NCBI RefSeq assembly: GCF_003626755.1
Contig: NZ_RBCJ01000003.1
Location: forward strand, 1,183,859 to 1,247,858
Source: Ulvibacterium marinum
Lineage (GTDB): Bacteria > Bacteroidota > Bacteroidia > Flavobacteriales > Flavobacteriaceae
DNA: 64,000 nucleotides
Direction: 5' to 3'
Positions 25,895 through 34,613 of this stretch are shown in pieces (within the stretch, counting starts at the first letter, position 1; each line of letters begins with the position of its first letter). The notes beneath the pieces were generated by a model, which saw nothing but the letters and a program-made list of their open reading frames with translations, made no database searches and was not told the DNA's origin. The position numbers and the translations under genes were made by a program.

Positions 25895-26656
25895 ATGAAC
25901 CGATTAGAAAATAAGGTTGCCCTTATTACGGGAGGTGCCGGGGGTATTGGACAAGCAACGGCAGAATTGTTTTTGGCAGAGGGGGCCAAGGTGGTCATTG
26001 TGGATATGAACAAGGAAGCATTGGAAAAAGTCATTGACCAGCTGGACCATCCTAACCTTTCCTACTGCGTTGCCGATGTTTCGAAAACAGAGGATACTCA
26101 AAACTATGTGAAACGTACATTGGATGTACATGGCAAGATCGATGTGTTTTTCAATAATGCAGGCATTGAAGGAATTTCAAGACCCATTTCGGAGTATCCT
26201 GAAACGGTTTTCGATAAAGTCATTGCGGTAAACCTCAAAGGCGTATGGCTGGGTTGCCAATATGTTATTCCTAAAATGTCTGAAGGTGGTAGCGTTATGA
26301 TTACTTCCTCCGTGGCAGGGTTAAAGGGTTTTTCCGGCCTCGGGGCCTATGTGGCCAGCAAACATGGGGTCATCGGAATTATGAGGGTGGCCGCCCTCGA
26401 ATTTGCGGATAAAAAAATCCGAGTGAATACAATTCACCCAGGTCCCGTGAACACGGATATGATGCGGCGTATTGAAAAGGATATATCACCTGAAAATCCT
26501 AGTGAGGCCTTAGAGAGCTTTGAATCTTCCGTTCTCTTTGGGCGATATGCCGAACCCCGGGAAATAGCGGACACGGCCCTGTTTTTAGCTTCGGACGAGA
26601 GCAAGTATTGTACGGGCTGCACCTATGTAGTGGATGGGGGTATGCTTATTGCATAA
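25895..26656 (+). CDS. Short-chain dehydrogenase/reductase (classical SDR)
   Basis: 253 residues from the ATG at 25895. The Rossmann motif ALITGGAGGIGQA (TGxxxGIG) and D-M-N after beta-2 favour NAD over NADP. It also has NNAG, the catalytic S of ITSSVAG, and YVASK (Y-xxx-K). The C-terminus VDGGMLIA is family-typical. Substrate unknown. Its end lies 46 bp before the GyrI-like gene in the same operon, behind the WG-repeat protein. Confidence 0.9.
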   Translation: MNRLENKVALITGGAGGIGQATAELFLAEGAKVVIVDMNKEALEKVIDQLDHPNLSYCVADVSKTEDTQNYVKRTLDVHGKIDVFFNNAGIEGISRPISEYPETVFDKVIAVNLKGVWLGCQYVIPKMSEGGSVMITSSVAGLKGFSGLGAYVASKHGVIGIMRVAALEFADKKIRVNTIHPGPVNTDMMRRIEKDISPENPSEALESFESSVLFGRYAEPREIADTALFLASDESKYCTGCTYVVDGGMLIA

Positions 26657-26702
26657 AAATCTAGGTCAATTCCCAAAAGCAAAAACAAAAAGGGTCGAGC
26701 AT

Positions 26703-27266
26703 ATGAAAGCTGTCCAAATCGTATTATGGATTATCGTGGTGCTGGTTGTGGTAATAGCTTCGGCATATACGTACTACGGTGGTTTTGTCACTATCTCCCC
26801 TGAGATTAAGGAAGTTGGTGGCGAAACCTTGGTCTATGAAAAAATAACTGGGGATTACAGTCAAAGCTCTGCTACTTCCGATAGGGTTTATCAAAAGTTA
26901 TTGGAAGATTATCAAATAGGTACTACAAAGGGATTTGGTATCTACTATGACAATCCAAAGGTTACTGAAAAAGATAAGTTGAGAGCGGATATAGGATGTA
27001 TTTTGGAATCTGATTTTGATAAGATGGAAGGCTTAAAAAAGGATTTTGAAATAATGGAATATCCCAAGGACAAATACATTGTGGTAGAATTTCCATTTAA
27101 GGGGATGCCTTCGGTAATCATCGGGATCCGAAGGGTTTATCCGGCCCTCAATGCATACGCGGAGCAAAAGGGTCATGCTGTAGATAACCCGGTCATGGAG
27201 ATTTGGGACGTTCCAAATAAGAAAATAAAGTATCGAAAGGCACTGGTGAAAACTGAAAAATTCTAA
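26703..27266 (+). CDS. Membrane-anchored GyrI-like domain protein
   Basis: 187 residues from the ATG at 26703. A frame from 26634 lies partly inside the SDR gene end and is not likely. One N-terminal membrane segment (VLWIIVVLVVVIASAYTYY) is followed by a GyrI/SOUL-like small-molecule-binding fold with G-I-Y-Y-D-N-P and the closing MEIWDVPNKKIKYRKAL. GyrI-like domains bind amphipathic ligands or hydrolyse them. The membrane anchor suggests sensing in the envelope. Stop is 3 bp before the next gene. Confidence 0.75.
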   Translation: MKAVQIVLWIIVVLVVVIASAYTYYGGFVTISPEIKEVGGETLVYEKITGDYSQSSATSDRVYQKLLEDYQIGTTKGFGIYYDNPKVTEKDKLRADIGCILESDFDKMEGLKKDFEIMEYPKDKYIVVEFPFKGMPSVIIGIRRVYPALNAYAEQKGHAVDNPVMEIWDVPNKKIKYRKALVKTEKF

Positions 27267-27269
27267 GCA

Positions 27270-28052
27270 ATGATGGATTCGTTAAAAATAATGGAGGTAA
27301 CTCCGGAAAATGTCCAAAGGGAAACCCTGTTTTGTGTTAAGGATATTACCAATCCGGCGTTTGAAAGCAAACGAAAATGGTTTGAAAAACGTCACGCAGA
27401 AGGCCTAAAGTTGAAAATCCTAAAAAACGGGGATGACCAAATGATAGGGTTTGTGGAATACACACATGCCGAGAATGCCTGGCGACCTGTAGATGCGGAC
27501 AACTATATGTTTATCCATTGCATGTATGTCTATTCCAAAAAGGACAGGAACAAAGGCTACGGATCTATGCTCATTAAGGAAGCCGAGAAAGAGGCCAAGT
27601 ACCAAAATAAGTCCGGAGTTTGTGTAATGACCAGTAAGGGCAGCTGGCTGGCGGAAAAAAGTATTTTCGAGAAAAATGGGTTTGGACAGGTAGATCGGAA
27701 AGGAAGGTTTGAATTGCTATCCAAAAAATGGAAGGCTTTGGCGCCGGATCCCAAATTTTTGGATTGGACCGTGCAACAGGAAAAATACCAAGGTTGGCAT
27801 TTGCTATATGCAGACCAATGCCCTTGGCACGAGAAATCGGTCGAGGCTTTGTTACATATGGCAATGGACTTTGATATCCACTTAAAAGTGACTAAAATAA
27901 AAACGGCCAAAGAAGCGAAAAATGCCCCTTCGGGCTATGGAGTATTCAATCTACTGTATGACGGGAAGCTGCTTGAAGACCACTACATCAGTGCAACACG
28001 ATTCAGGAATATTCTAAAAAAAGAACTCAAGGGCAAGGAACGGTTTGAATAG
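27270..28052 (+). CDS. GNAT acetyltransferase with YoaP-type C-terminal domain
   Basis: 260 residues. An N-terminal GNAT fold (about 1-155) has the acetyl-CoA loop region KKDRNKGYGSMLIKEAE (R/Q-x-x-G-x-G/A). The C-terminal part (about 165-255) contains YADQCPWHEKS, the YoaP-like motif, and a thioredoxin-like beta-alpha pattern. Acceptor unknown. It overlaps nothing but starts 3 bp after the GyrI-like gene, so they are translationally coupled. Confidence 0.8.
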   Translation: MMDSLKIMEVTPENVQRETLFCVKDITNPAFESKRKWFEKRHAEGLKLKILKNGDDQMIGFVEYTHAENAWRPVDADNYMFIHCMYVYSKKDRNKGYGSMLIKEAEKEAKYQNKSGVCVMTSKGSWLAEKSIFEKNGFGQVDRKGRFELLSKKWKALAPDPKFLDWTVQQEKYQGWHLLYADQCPWHEKSVEALLHMAMDFDIHLKVTKIKTAKEAKNAPSGYGVFNLLYDGKLLEDHYISATRFRNILKKELKGKERFE

Positions 28053-28112
28053 TAAACAAGTGCCTCTATCAATTGATACCAGAAAAGCAAATTAAGTTTT
28101 AAAACATGAACC

Positions 28113-28607
28113 ATGGAACAAGTTAAAGAGGAATGTTGCCCGACCTTTCATCCGGAAAAATGGGAAGAAAAAACATTTAATTGGGACCGTAAGAAATTTA
28201 TCAAGGCATCGGCACCTACACTTTTTCATATTCCCCTACCACCTATGATAGGAAAGAAGGTTACCAAGATGATGAAGCTAGCCGAAGAGGCCCAAAAATT
28301 GTCAAAGGATAAAGAAGATATCCTTTTGTTGTTCATGGATCCAAACGCGTTTAAAACGGAAATGCATCTATCCGTTATCGATACCGTACCTGATGCTGAA
28401 AATACAACACTATCCGGAACCTTTGTTAGCAAGGTCTTTGATGGGCCTTTTAATGCGGTTCCCAAATTCATGAAACAGATGGATTCTTACTTGGACAAAT
28501 CCGGAGAAAAGGCAAAAAACTATTATGTGCATTATGCCTATTGCCCAAAATGTGCAAAAGAAAAGGGACATAATTATATGGTGTTGTTTGCCAAGGTGAA
28601 GGAATAG
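28113..28607 (+). CDS. Hypothetical hydrolase-like protein
   Basis: 164 residues, soluble. It begins with a Cys pair (EECCPTFHPEKWEEKTFNW) and ends with a CxxC pair (YCPKCAKEKGHNY), which could bind metal or form a disulfide. The body (HIPLPPMIGKKVTKMMKLAEEAQK onward) resembles a family often labelled hydrolase in Bacteroidota, but I cannot name it with certainty. It lies 60 bp after the GNAT gene and may be the operon's last gene. Confidence 0.65.
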   Translation: MEQVKEECCPTFHPEKWEEKTFNWDRKKFIKASAPTLFHIPLPPMIGKKVTKMMKLAEEAQKLSKDKEDILLLFMDPNAFKTEMHLSVIDTVPDAENTTLSGTFVSKVFDGPFNAVPKFMKQMDSYLDKSGEKAKNYYVHYAYCPKCAKEKGHNYMVLFAKVKE

Positions 28608-28666
28608 GGTAAGACATACAGAAAACAGTATAGAAAATCAAACTGTGATTTTTTCCACTTAACCTA

Positions 28667-28709
28667 TGACAATGGACATTTGTTTTGTCAAGTTCCAGAA
28701 TTATATTTG
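28667..28709 (+). promoter_or_regulatory. Degenerate stress operator with perfect -7 box
   Basis: TGACAATGGACA at 28667-28678 has one mismatch in the right half. A perfect TATATTTG (28702-28709) lies at exactly the 29.5-bp offset. It could drive the sigma-like gene at 28821 with a leader of about 107 nt. Confidence 0.45.
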
Positions 28710-28820
28710 ATTATTTGAACGAAAAAATAGGGATTCAAATCAAAAGGGTAAAAGTGTATAAAGTTGATATAATACTATAGCGGATAAATATATGTCATCA
28801 ACCTATTAATTTTAAATAGT

Positions 28821-29513
28821 ATGAGTACTAAAGAACTGTATAGGCATAAGCAAGAAAATGATTTTGAACAGTTTTATGAAAAATTGGAGGCTTTTCTTCC
28901 GGAATTGAAGAAGTTCATGACCGGAAGTCTCAAAGCTGCAGAAAAGCAAGGCGATTTGGATGTAGGGTTTTATGATGCCGAGGGCATGCTAAATGAAGTT
29001 TATTTGGATGCCTTTAAAGCTTTTTCTGGAGAGATGGACGACAAAAGATTGCGCAGATCACTTTTTAAGAAAGCCATTCAAAAAATGGACGAGAAAAGGG
29101 CCCAGGAGATTCCCGATGATGTCAATACGCATGCCCTACTGAAATCGGAAATGAAATTATTGAGTGAAGATTTCACCACTGATGGCGATGGCGACCTGAT
29201 ACTTAATGAGGAATTGGACGACATCTCATATCAACAAAAACAAGGCTGGTCAAAACAAATATATTTGGATGCCGCCCTGGAACAGTTGATGGTCCAGAGA
29301 TTTGGGCTTAATGAAGCCTCCTTGCTTTCCGAAGAAAAAAGACGTTTACTGGGATTTTTGTATTCAACCATACCGCCGAGAAGTAAATTGGTGGTGGAAC
29401 TGCTTGTCTTCGGTGACCAGGACACTTTGGAGATATCCCAGATATTGGAAGTGCCGGAGGAGGTAATACAAAGGATATTATTCAAGGCAAAGGAACGGTT
29501 TAGGTTGTTGTAG
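28821..29513 (+). CDS. Sigma-70-family-like protein (ECF-like)
   Basis: 230 residues, soluble. The N-terminal helices (FEQFYEKLEAFLPELKKFM, AEGMLNEVYLDAFKAFSG) resemble sigma region 2. The C-terminal part (FLYSTIPPRSKLVVELLVFG, LEISQILEVPEEVIQRILFKAKERFR) is like region 4 with its helix-turn-helix. An acidic linker of about 70 residues (DGDGDLILNEELDDI) joins them, much longer than in ECF sigma factors. It may act as a sigma factor or as an anti-sigma/sigma mimic. Family assignment is by pattern only. Confidence 0.6.
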   Translation: MSTKELYRHKQENDFEQFYEKLEAFLPELKKFMTGSLKAAEKQGDLDVGFYDAEGMLNEVYLDAFKAFSGEMDDKRLRRSLFKKAIQKMDEKRAQEIPDDVNTHALLKSEMKLLSEDFTTDGDGDLILNEELDDISYQQKQGWSKQIYLDAALEQLMVQRFGLNEASLLSEEKRRLLGFLYSTIPPRSKLVVELLVFGDQDTLEISQILEVPEEVIQRILFKAKERFRLL

Positions 29514-29666
29514 TTGGTGCAGGCAAAATAATAATCAAGTCCTTCATTTTTTTTTCTTCGGGACCCTCGTTATTGGAGGACGGATTTTCAATTTGATTTT
29601 ACCGTGCCAGATAAGTTGATCTGCAAATCTATATTTGTTGTTACCAAAGACTTTTTTGGATTCGTT

Positions 29667-30875
29667 TCATGACATGGAGGGCAAAATATACTTTTCAAGA
29701 AGTTTGAATTGCCTAAGTTTTGAAGTGTAGTTACCGCCCGTGAAGACTACTACGGTATTCAACTTCGGAATCACTATGATTTTTTGGCCACCCCAGCCAC
29801 CGGCATAGAAACCTTCTGCGGTTTTACCAGAGTAGGAAAATTGGTCTATCCACCAAGAATAGGAATACGCAATTTTATCGGAATCCTCGCCAGGAACTTT
29901 GATTGCGGTATTACCGTGGAATGGGGTCGTAATTTTTTCCACCCATTGTTCGGAAATAATCCGATTGCCTTTCCAAACACCATTATGGAGAAAGGTTATC
30001 CCGATCTTTAGCATATCCCTAGGCTTCAACCGTAATCCCCCGGCTGCCTCAAATACACCATTGTTAAATTGCACGGACCAATCGAATACTTCAATTCCCA
30101 AGGGATCAAATAAATACTTTGCGGAAAATTCGTCTATTGCCATTTTTGTGGCATTCCGAATGATTTCGCCCAAAATGATCATGTTTCCTCCATAGTACGA
30201 ATAGGATGTCCCGGGCTCGTGTACAAGTTGTCCTTCTAATATAAAGCTAAGGGGGTCTTTTTTGGAATACCAAATGGCAATTATCGGGTTCTCCAGATTG
30301 CTATAGGGAGACTGCCATTCGGACCATTCAAGACCCGAGGTCATGGTGAGAAGATGTTCGATGGTAATTTTGGATTTGTCCCCCGTTCTGAGATGCTGAT
30401 GCTCCGGCAAATAATCGAAAATAGATTGATGTACACTTTTGATAAAACCTTGATCTATGGCAATACCGATACAGACGGAGGTGATACTCTTGGTGTCCGA
30501 CATTATACTATGGAGCATATTCCTGTCCCAATTCACCCATTCTCCTTCATGTTTACGGGCATCCCATTGGTATTTATGCCCAGGAAAATATTCCTCCAAT
30601 ACCAATGTATTGTCCTTATAAATAAGGATCGAATGGATTTGCCTAAACTTGCCTTGTTGTGCTTTTTTGATCGCTTTCCCCATTATGACCGAATCCATAC
30701 CCACCTCATTTAAGTGACCGGTATTTAACCCGTCATTGCTTGATTTCGGAGGTTCATATTTGTACTGACCGGAAGTATTGGGTCCACAACTGACAATAAA
30801 AAAGACAAAAAATAAGACTATGTGAATCGCCCTCATTCGTTTTGGATAAGGCTTGATAATTTCCGTAACACTCAT
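29667..30875 (-). CDS. Serine hydrolase (beta-lactamase family) lipoprotein
   Basis: About 402 residues from the Met at 30875; the lipoprotein-like Met at 30836 (MRAIHIVLFFVFFIVSCG) is the better start for export, and the frame extends to 30926. SxxK is SDTKSI (SMSDTKS), with a YSYYGGN segment as the Y-x-N-like motif, and a C-terminal GWGGQ box. It is a class C/PBP-like acyl hydrolase; its substrate may be an ester or peptide. A stress operator at 31093 could drive it leftward, but with a long leader. Confidence 0.8.
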   Translation of the reverse strand: MSVTEIIKPYPKRMRAIHIVLFFVFFIVSCGPNTSGQYKYEPPKSSNDGLNTGHLNEVGMDSVIMGKAIKKAQQGKFRQIHSILIYKDNTLVLEEYFPGHKYQWDARKHEGEWVNWDRNMLHSIMSDTKSITSVCIGIAIDQGFIKSVHQSIFDYLPEHQHLRTGDKSKITIEHLLTMTSGLEWSEWQSPYSNLENPIIAIWYSKKDPLSFILEGQLVHEPGTSYSYYGGNMIILGEIIRNATKMAIDEFSAKYLFDPLGIEVFDWSVQFNNGVFEAAGGLRLKPRDMLKIGITFLHNGVWKGNRIISEQWVEKITTPFHGNTAIKVPGEDSDKIAYSYSWWIDQFSYSGKTAEGFYAGGWGGQKIIVIPKLNTVVVFTGGNYTSKLRQFKLLEKYILPSMS

Positions 30876-31061
30876 AAATATGTCGATTTTCTTTTCCAAA
30901 ATCATACTACAATTCGTTAACTCCAAAGATTAAATATTGCAATTGCAAGAATCGGTATTTACGGTACTATCCTTGTTCGTGTCAGAGTCGGATAAATAGT
31001 GCATTCAAATTTTTTTCCGACAGTTTGATCATTGCTGTTTATAGGAACAGATCTACTTGCA

Positions 31062-31104
31062 GCAATGTAATTTGATTTTGGGGCCTTTGAAATGATTTTG
31101 GTCA
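31062..31104 (-). promoter_or_regulatory. Possible leftward stress operator
   Basis: TGATTTTGGTCA at 31093-31104. A weak -7 box TACATTGC (31069-31062) lies on the minus strand at 29.5 bp. It lies 48 bp, close to five helical turns at 9.6 bp each, from the next operator, so it may instead be a second site for the flavodoxin promoter. Confidence 0.5.
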
Positions 31105-31140
31105 ATGACCTTTAATCAACTGCAAATAAGTGGGTTTGGA

Positions 31141-31183
31141 TGATCAGGGTCATTTTAAAGGTAAACGGATATCAATATATTGT
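31141..31183 (+). promoter_or_regulatory. Stress operator and -7 box for flavodoxin gene
   Basis: TGATCAGGGTCA at 31141-31152. TATATTGT (31176-31183) lies at 29.5 bp. Predicted start near 31188, 21 nt before the ATG at 31209. Confidence 0.72.
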
Positions 31184-31208
31184 GCGATTGAATCATAAGA
31201 TCAAAAGG

Positions 31209-31738
31209 ATGAAAGCAGCGATATTCTATACCGGAAAGTTCGGAAGTAAAAAAAGTACGCCTATTGGATAAATGAAAGATGTAGTTTTCCTGTTTTTGAT
31301 TTGAAAAAGGAAAACCCAAACCCCGAGGCGTATGATCTTCTTGTTTTAGGCAGTTCCATTATGATCTCGAAGCCTACAATTCAAAAATGGCTAAATAAGA
31401 ATTGGCCCAAGATCAAGAACAAGCCCATTTTGTTATTTACCGTCTCTGGTGCCGAACCAGGACATCCCGATTTGCGAAAATGGCTGGAAAACAGTTTTTC
31501 CCAGGAAATTTTAAAGCAAATAGACTATGTGCCCTTACGAGGGAGGTTAGTATTGAAAGAGTTACCTTGGTACATTCGATTTTCCTTGAAATTTGCGGCA
31601 AGAGTCGAAAAAGCCCCGGACATTAAAAAACGGATGTCCGAGGGGTTCGACTATATGGATAAATCCAGCATAGGACCTATTCTGGAGTGGATAGGAGAAA
31701 AACAAACCGATGAATATGAGGTACAACTTGTCATTTAA
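31209..31738 (+). CDS. Flavodoxin-domain protein (HemG-like), frameshifted at an A7 tract
   Basis: The ATG at 31209 reads MKAAIFYTGKFGSKK, a flavodoxin FMN-loop start, but this frame stops at 31269-31271. The rest of the protein is in the -1 frame: after the A7G tract (31248-31255) the other frame reads KYAYWINERCSFPVFDLKKE and runs open to 31738. One more A would give a complete protein of about 176 residues that resembles flavodoxin-type protoporphyrinogen oxidases. The tract in the zero frame (agt aaa aaa agt) is a possible -1 slippage site. Sequencing error, phase variation or programmed slippage are all possible; the stress operator in front suggests a functional gene. Confidence 0.75.
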
Positions 31739-31784
31739 GGAAGGCTTTCCATCGGCATGAATACCTCAAAAATGAAAAAAGATT

Positions 31785-32531
31785 TCAAGTAACCTTCTCT
31801 TTTGGCTTCCGGGGAAGCACTTCCTCTGGAAATGGGAACAGAATCGTGGAATTCTTTTCGGCGGCAATATTGGATAGGGTCTGATATAGCCTTAGCTTAA
31901 TGGCAGAGGGAGATTGGTCTATAAGTTTTCCGGCTTCCAATAATTTCCCGGCGGCCTGTTCTTCGGCTACTGCCAAAATGATCCTGGCCCTTCTAGATCG
32001 TTCTGCTTCGGCTTGGTTCGCCATCATCCGTCTCATGTTTTCAGGCAATTGGATGTCCTTTATTTTTACATCGATTATTTCTATACCCCATTCATGGGTT
32101 TCCTGTTCCACTATGGATTTGATGTTCTTGCCCATTTCTTCCCTTTTGGAAAGGATGGTGTCCAACTCTACCTTTCCACATACGTCCCTCAAGGCAGCTT
32201 GGGAGAGCTGCGTGATGGCAAAGGAGAACTCCTCCACTTCCAATACCGCTTTTTCGGGGTCGTTGATCTTAAAGAAGACCACACCGTCAATACTACAAGG
32301 TACGTTGTCCTCGGTCATGACTTCTTGGGAAACAATGTTGATGGTAATTACTCGAATATCCACAACCTGTATGGTCTCCACAAGGGGAATGATCCATCGA
32401 AATCCGGGTTGTAACGTTTTGATATATTTACCAAAACGGAATTTTAAGGCCCTTTTATATTCGAATACAATGCGTATACCTGCCAATAGGAACAGGCCAA
32501 GAATGATGGAAAACAAGAACAAAGGGTTCAT
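31785..32531 (-). CDS. SPFH/stomatin-like (slipin) membrane protein
   Basis: 248 residues. One N-terminal membrane segment (LFLFSIILGLFLLAGI) precedes the SPFH domain (about 25-185), starting FEYKRALKFRFGKYIKTLQPGFRWIIP. A coiled-coil stretch NQAEAERSRRARIILAVAEEQAAGKLLEA follows. Slipins scaffold membrane microdomains and often influence proteases such as FtsH. It is much like the second SPFH protein at 62984. No stress operator precedes it. Confidence 0.9.
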   Translation of the reverse strand: MNPLFLFSIILGLFLLAGIRIVFEYKRALKFRFGKYIKTLQPGFRWIIPLVETIQVVDIRVITINIVSQEVMTEDNVPCSIDGVVFFKINDPEKAVLEVEEFSFAITQLSQAALRDVCGKVELDTILSKREEMGKNIKSIVEQETHEWGIEIIDVKIKDIQLPENMRRMMANQAEAERSRRARIILAVAEEQAAGKLLEAGKLIDQSPSAIKLRLYQTLSNIAAEKNSTILFPFPEEVLPRKPKEKVT

Positions 32532-32777
32532 AACGATATGCTTTAGTTAGATGAATCAATTTTTTACGAAAATTCCGAACAAATGAATGCTCATGTAATG
32601 GAGGCCTTGGCCTTGGATTCTGTATTTAGGAACAGCGTCGTAACACTGTCCTTATAGGTAGGAGGGTTGGTCTTTTAAAGTTACGAAAATTAGGTAGGAG
32701 AACAAAAAAATCGGACACTAAAAAACTAATAAAATCACTTATTTTATGGGGTTTGGAAAGATGTTGCCTAGGATAGG

Positions 32778-33437
32778 TCATTCTGTGTTATTGTGCTCAT
32801 TGGAAATGGACTTTAGCCTTTTGTAAAAGGAAATATTCAAAAACAAAAACCAAAGAATGCAACAGATAAAAGTCAATTTCTGGATAATGGGAAGCAGACG
32901 TATAAAGGCACCGGTTTCATAACTGTAGTAATTCACCATAAAAATAAATAGGCAGACAACTCCAAATATGAAAAGCTTGAAGTACCCTATCTTAAAAAGC
33001 TCTATAAAACAAGTAATAAATGCCAAAGCCCCAAAAATACCCGCTATTCGCAAGGTAATATCATGGGTTCCGGAGGTCAAGAAAAAAGTAGTCCCCAAGG
33101 ACAGGATACCCGATAGCCACATAATGCTTCTATTATAGCTTTTGACCGGAAAAAATAGGGGTAAATAGGCCCATAACAAGAGTAGGCTAGCGCAAAGTAT
33201 CGCTAACGAGGCCCTTGCAAAGTATCGCGCCGAATTTAGTTCTCCATTAATTGCGTAGTGATCCAATAGGTCGCAGAGGTAATTGTTCCAAAAACTAAAG
33301 CCATTTTTATTGGGCATGGCAAAAGATCCTCCTGGATAGTTTAAGGCGGCAATGACGTACAAAACAATGAACAGGCCCATCCCCACTAAGGGAAGCAACA
33401 GGATAAACGGTTTGGGTGCATCTATTCTAAAATTCAT
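32778..33437 (-). CDS. Multi-pass membrane protein (DUF998-like)
   Basis: 219 residues from the Met at 33437 (MNFRIDAPKP); the frame extends to 33488. About six membrane segments. A conserved-looking extracytoplasmic loop NYPGGSFAMPNKNGFSFWNNYLCDLLD lies between the first two. No enzyme motif. Resembles DUF998-type integral membrane proteins in layout. Stands alone between convergent and divergent neighbours; no operator. Confidence 0.6.
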   Translation of the reverse strand: MNFRIDAPKPFILLLPLVGMGLFIVLYVIAALNYPGGSFAMPNKNGFSFWNNYLCDLLDHYAINGELNSARYFARASLAILCASLLLLWAYLPLFFPVKSYNRSIMWLSGILSLGTTFFLTSGTHDITLRIAGIFGALAFITCFIELFKIGYFKLFIFGVVCLFIFMVNYYSYETGAFIRLLPIIQKLTFICCILWFLFLNISFYKRLKSISNEHNNTE

Positions 33438-33586
33438 TGTAAACAACAATGGTTTGGAACGGGAATCTGGGAAACTTGCGAAAACCATAACGATTTGGAT
33501 AGTCCGGTTTCCAGTAAACGTACTTAAAAATAAATTGAGAACGGTTTATTTACAATGGCAAACCAAAAAATCTTTAAGCATCACTC

Positions 33587-34606
33587 CTAGAGCCAAAGTC
33601 CCGTTTTTGTCGCCAGTATTTGTTTTAGCTCCTCGGTGGTATTCCAATCAATGAGGTTCAATGCCTGTACTCCACAAAGCCTATGTACCATTTGAATTCC
33701 TGCCAAAGTATTGGAGGCAATTCCTGTCACAATATCAGGAACAACTTCAAAAGCTTTCATCAACCCATACACGGCGTAGGGATCTGAAGCAGCTAATACG
33801 GTACATTTTATATGCTCCCTTAGCATATCGATAGCGATATCCCCGTTATACGGTTCCAATGGAGAAGCCCCGATCTCGATAACGGCAATGTCGGATTTTT
33901 GTAATTCAATTTTGCTGAGTAGTTGCCCCAATGCCGTCCGGTACTTTTCTTCCCGACAAATAGAAGAGGGAAGTCCCACATCCACAAAATCCATTACGGC
34001 ATCAGCACCAACATCCTTTAGGGCCAAAATATCCTTGAACCGTCCTGCCCCGGTGAGTTTTGCGCCCACTACGGAATATCCGGCCAATTTAAAGAGGTGG
34101 GTAACGATACGGGCAGAGGTGGTCTTACCGGCGGACATAGAGGTACCCACAAAAAGAACAACGGGGGTGTTGAATGGAATTTCTGTTATGGGCTCCACAA
34201 AATCCTGCATATTCAATTTCTTGCCTTGTCTCTGGACATGACCTTGATATTGTACTTCTATCATATTGGGGATAAAGGCCGATTTTGAGGTCAGTTTTCC
34301 CATCAGTCCAGCTCCGGTCAACACATGCATTCTAAGGTCATTTTCTACCTCCCGCCAAGTACCTGTGGCCTCCAAGGTAGCAAAGCGCTCACCCAATGCC
34401 CCTACAATAAACTCACCACCGATGACACCGCGCATCCGCCCGTTGGGAAGTTCAAGATTCAGGGTATTGCTACCGGCATCGATAATTTTGCAGACGACGT
34501 AGTCACCGGTTTCCCATTTCATTCTAGGGAGTTTCCGGGTACGGAAACCTGTTTCCGATAAATCGGAAATACGGGTAAGTGAGGTATAAATATATTTTTG
34601 GTCCAT
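33587..34606 (-). CDS. DUF1611 P-loop protein (DgcN-like)
   Basis: 339 residues. An N-terminal beta domain precedes a P-loop NTPase core with Walker A VGTSMSAGKTT (about residues 152-162) and an IEIGASPLEPY segment. The DUF1611 family includes DgcN, an N-acetyltransferase of D-glutamate catabolism, and other amide-forming enzymes. It is the third gene of an operon with an M20 peptidase (7 bp gap) and flavin reductase, so a role in amino-acid or peptide-derivative turnover is inferred. Expression would come from the operator at 36427. Confidence 0.75.
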   Translation of the reverse strand: MDQKYIYTSLTRISDLSETGFRTRKLPRMKWETGDYVVCKIIDAGSNTLNLELPNGRMRGVIGGEFIVGALGERFATLEATGTWREVENDLRMHVLTGAGLMGKLTSKSAFIPNMIEVQYQGHVQRQGKKLNMQDFVEPITEIPFNTPVVLFVGTSMSAGKTTSARIVTHLFKLAGYSVVGAKLTGAGRFKDILALKDVGADAVMDFVDVGLPSSICREEKYRTALGQLLSKIELQKSDIAVIEIGASPLEPYNGDIAIDMLREHIKCTVLAASDPYAVYGLMKAFEVVPDIVTGIASNTLAGIQMVHRLCGVQALNLIDWNTTEELKQILATKTGLWL

Positions 34607-34613
34607 GACTAAA

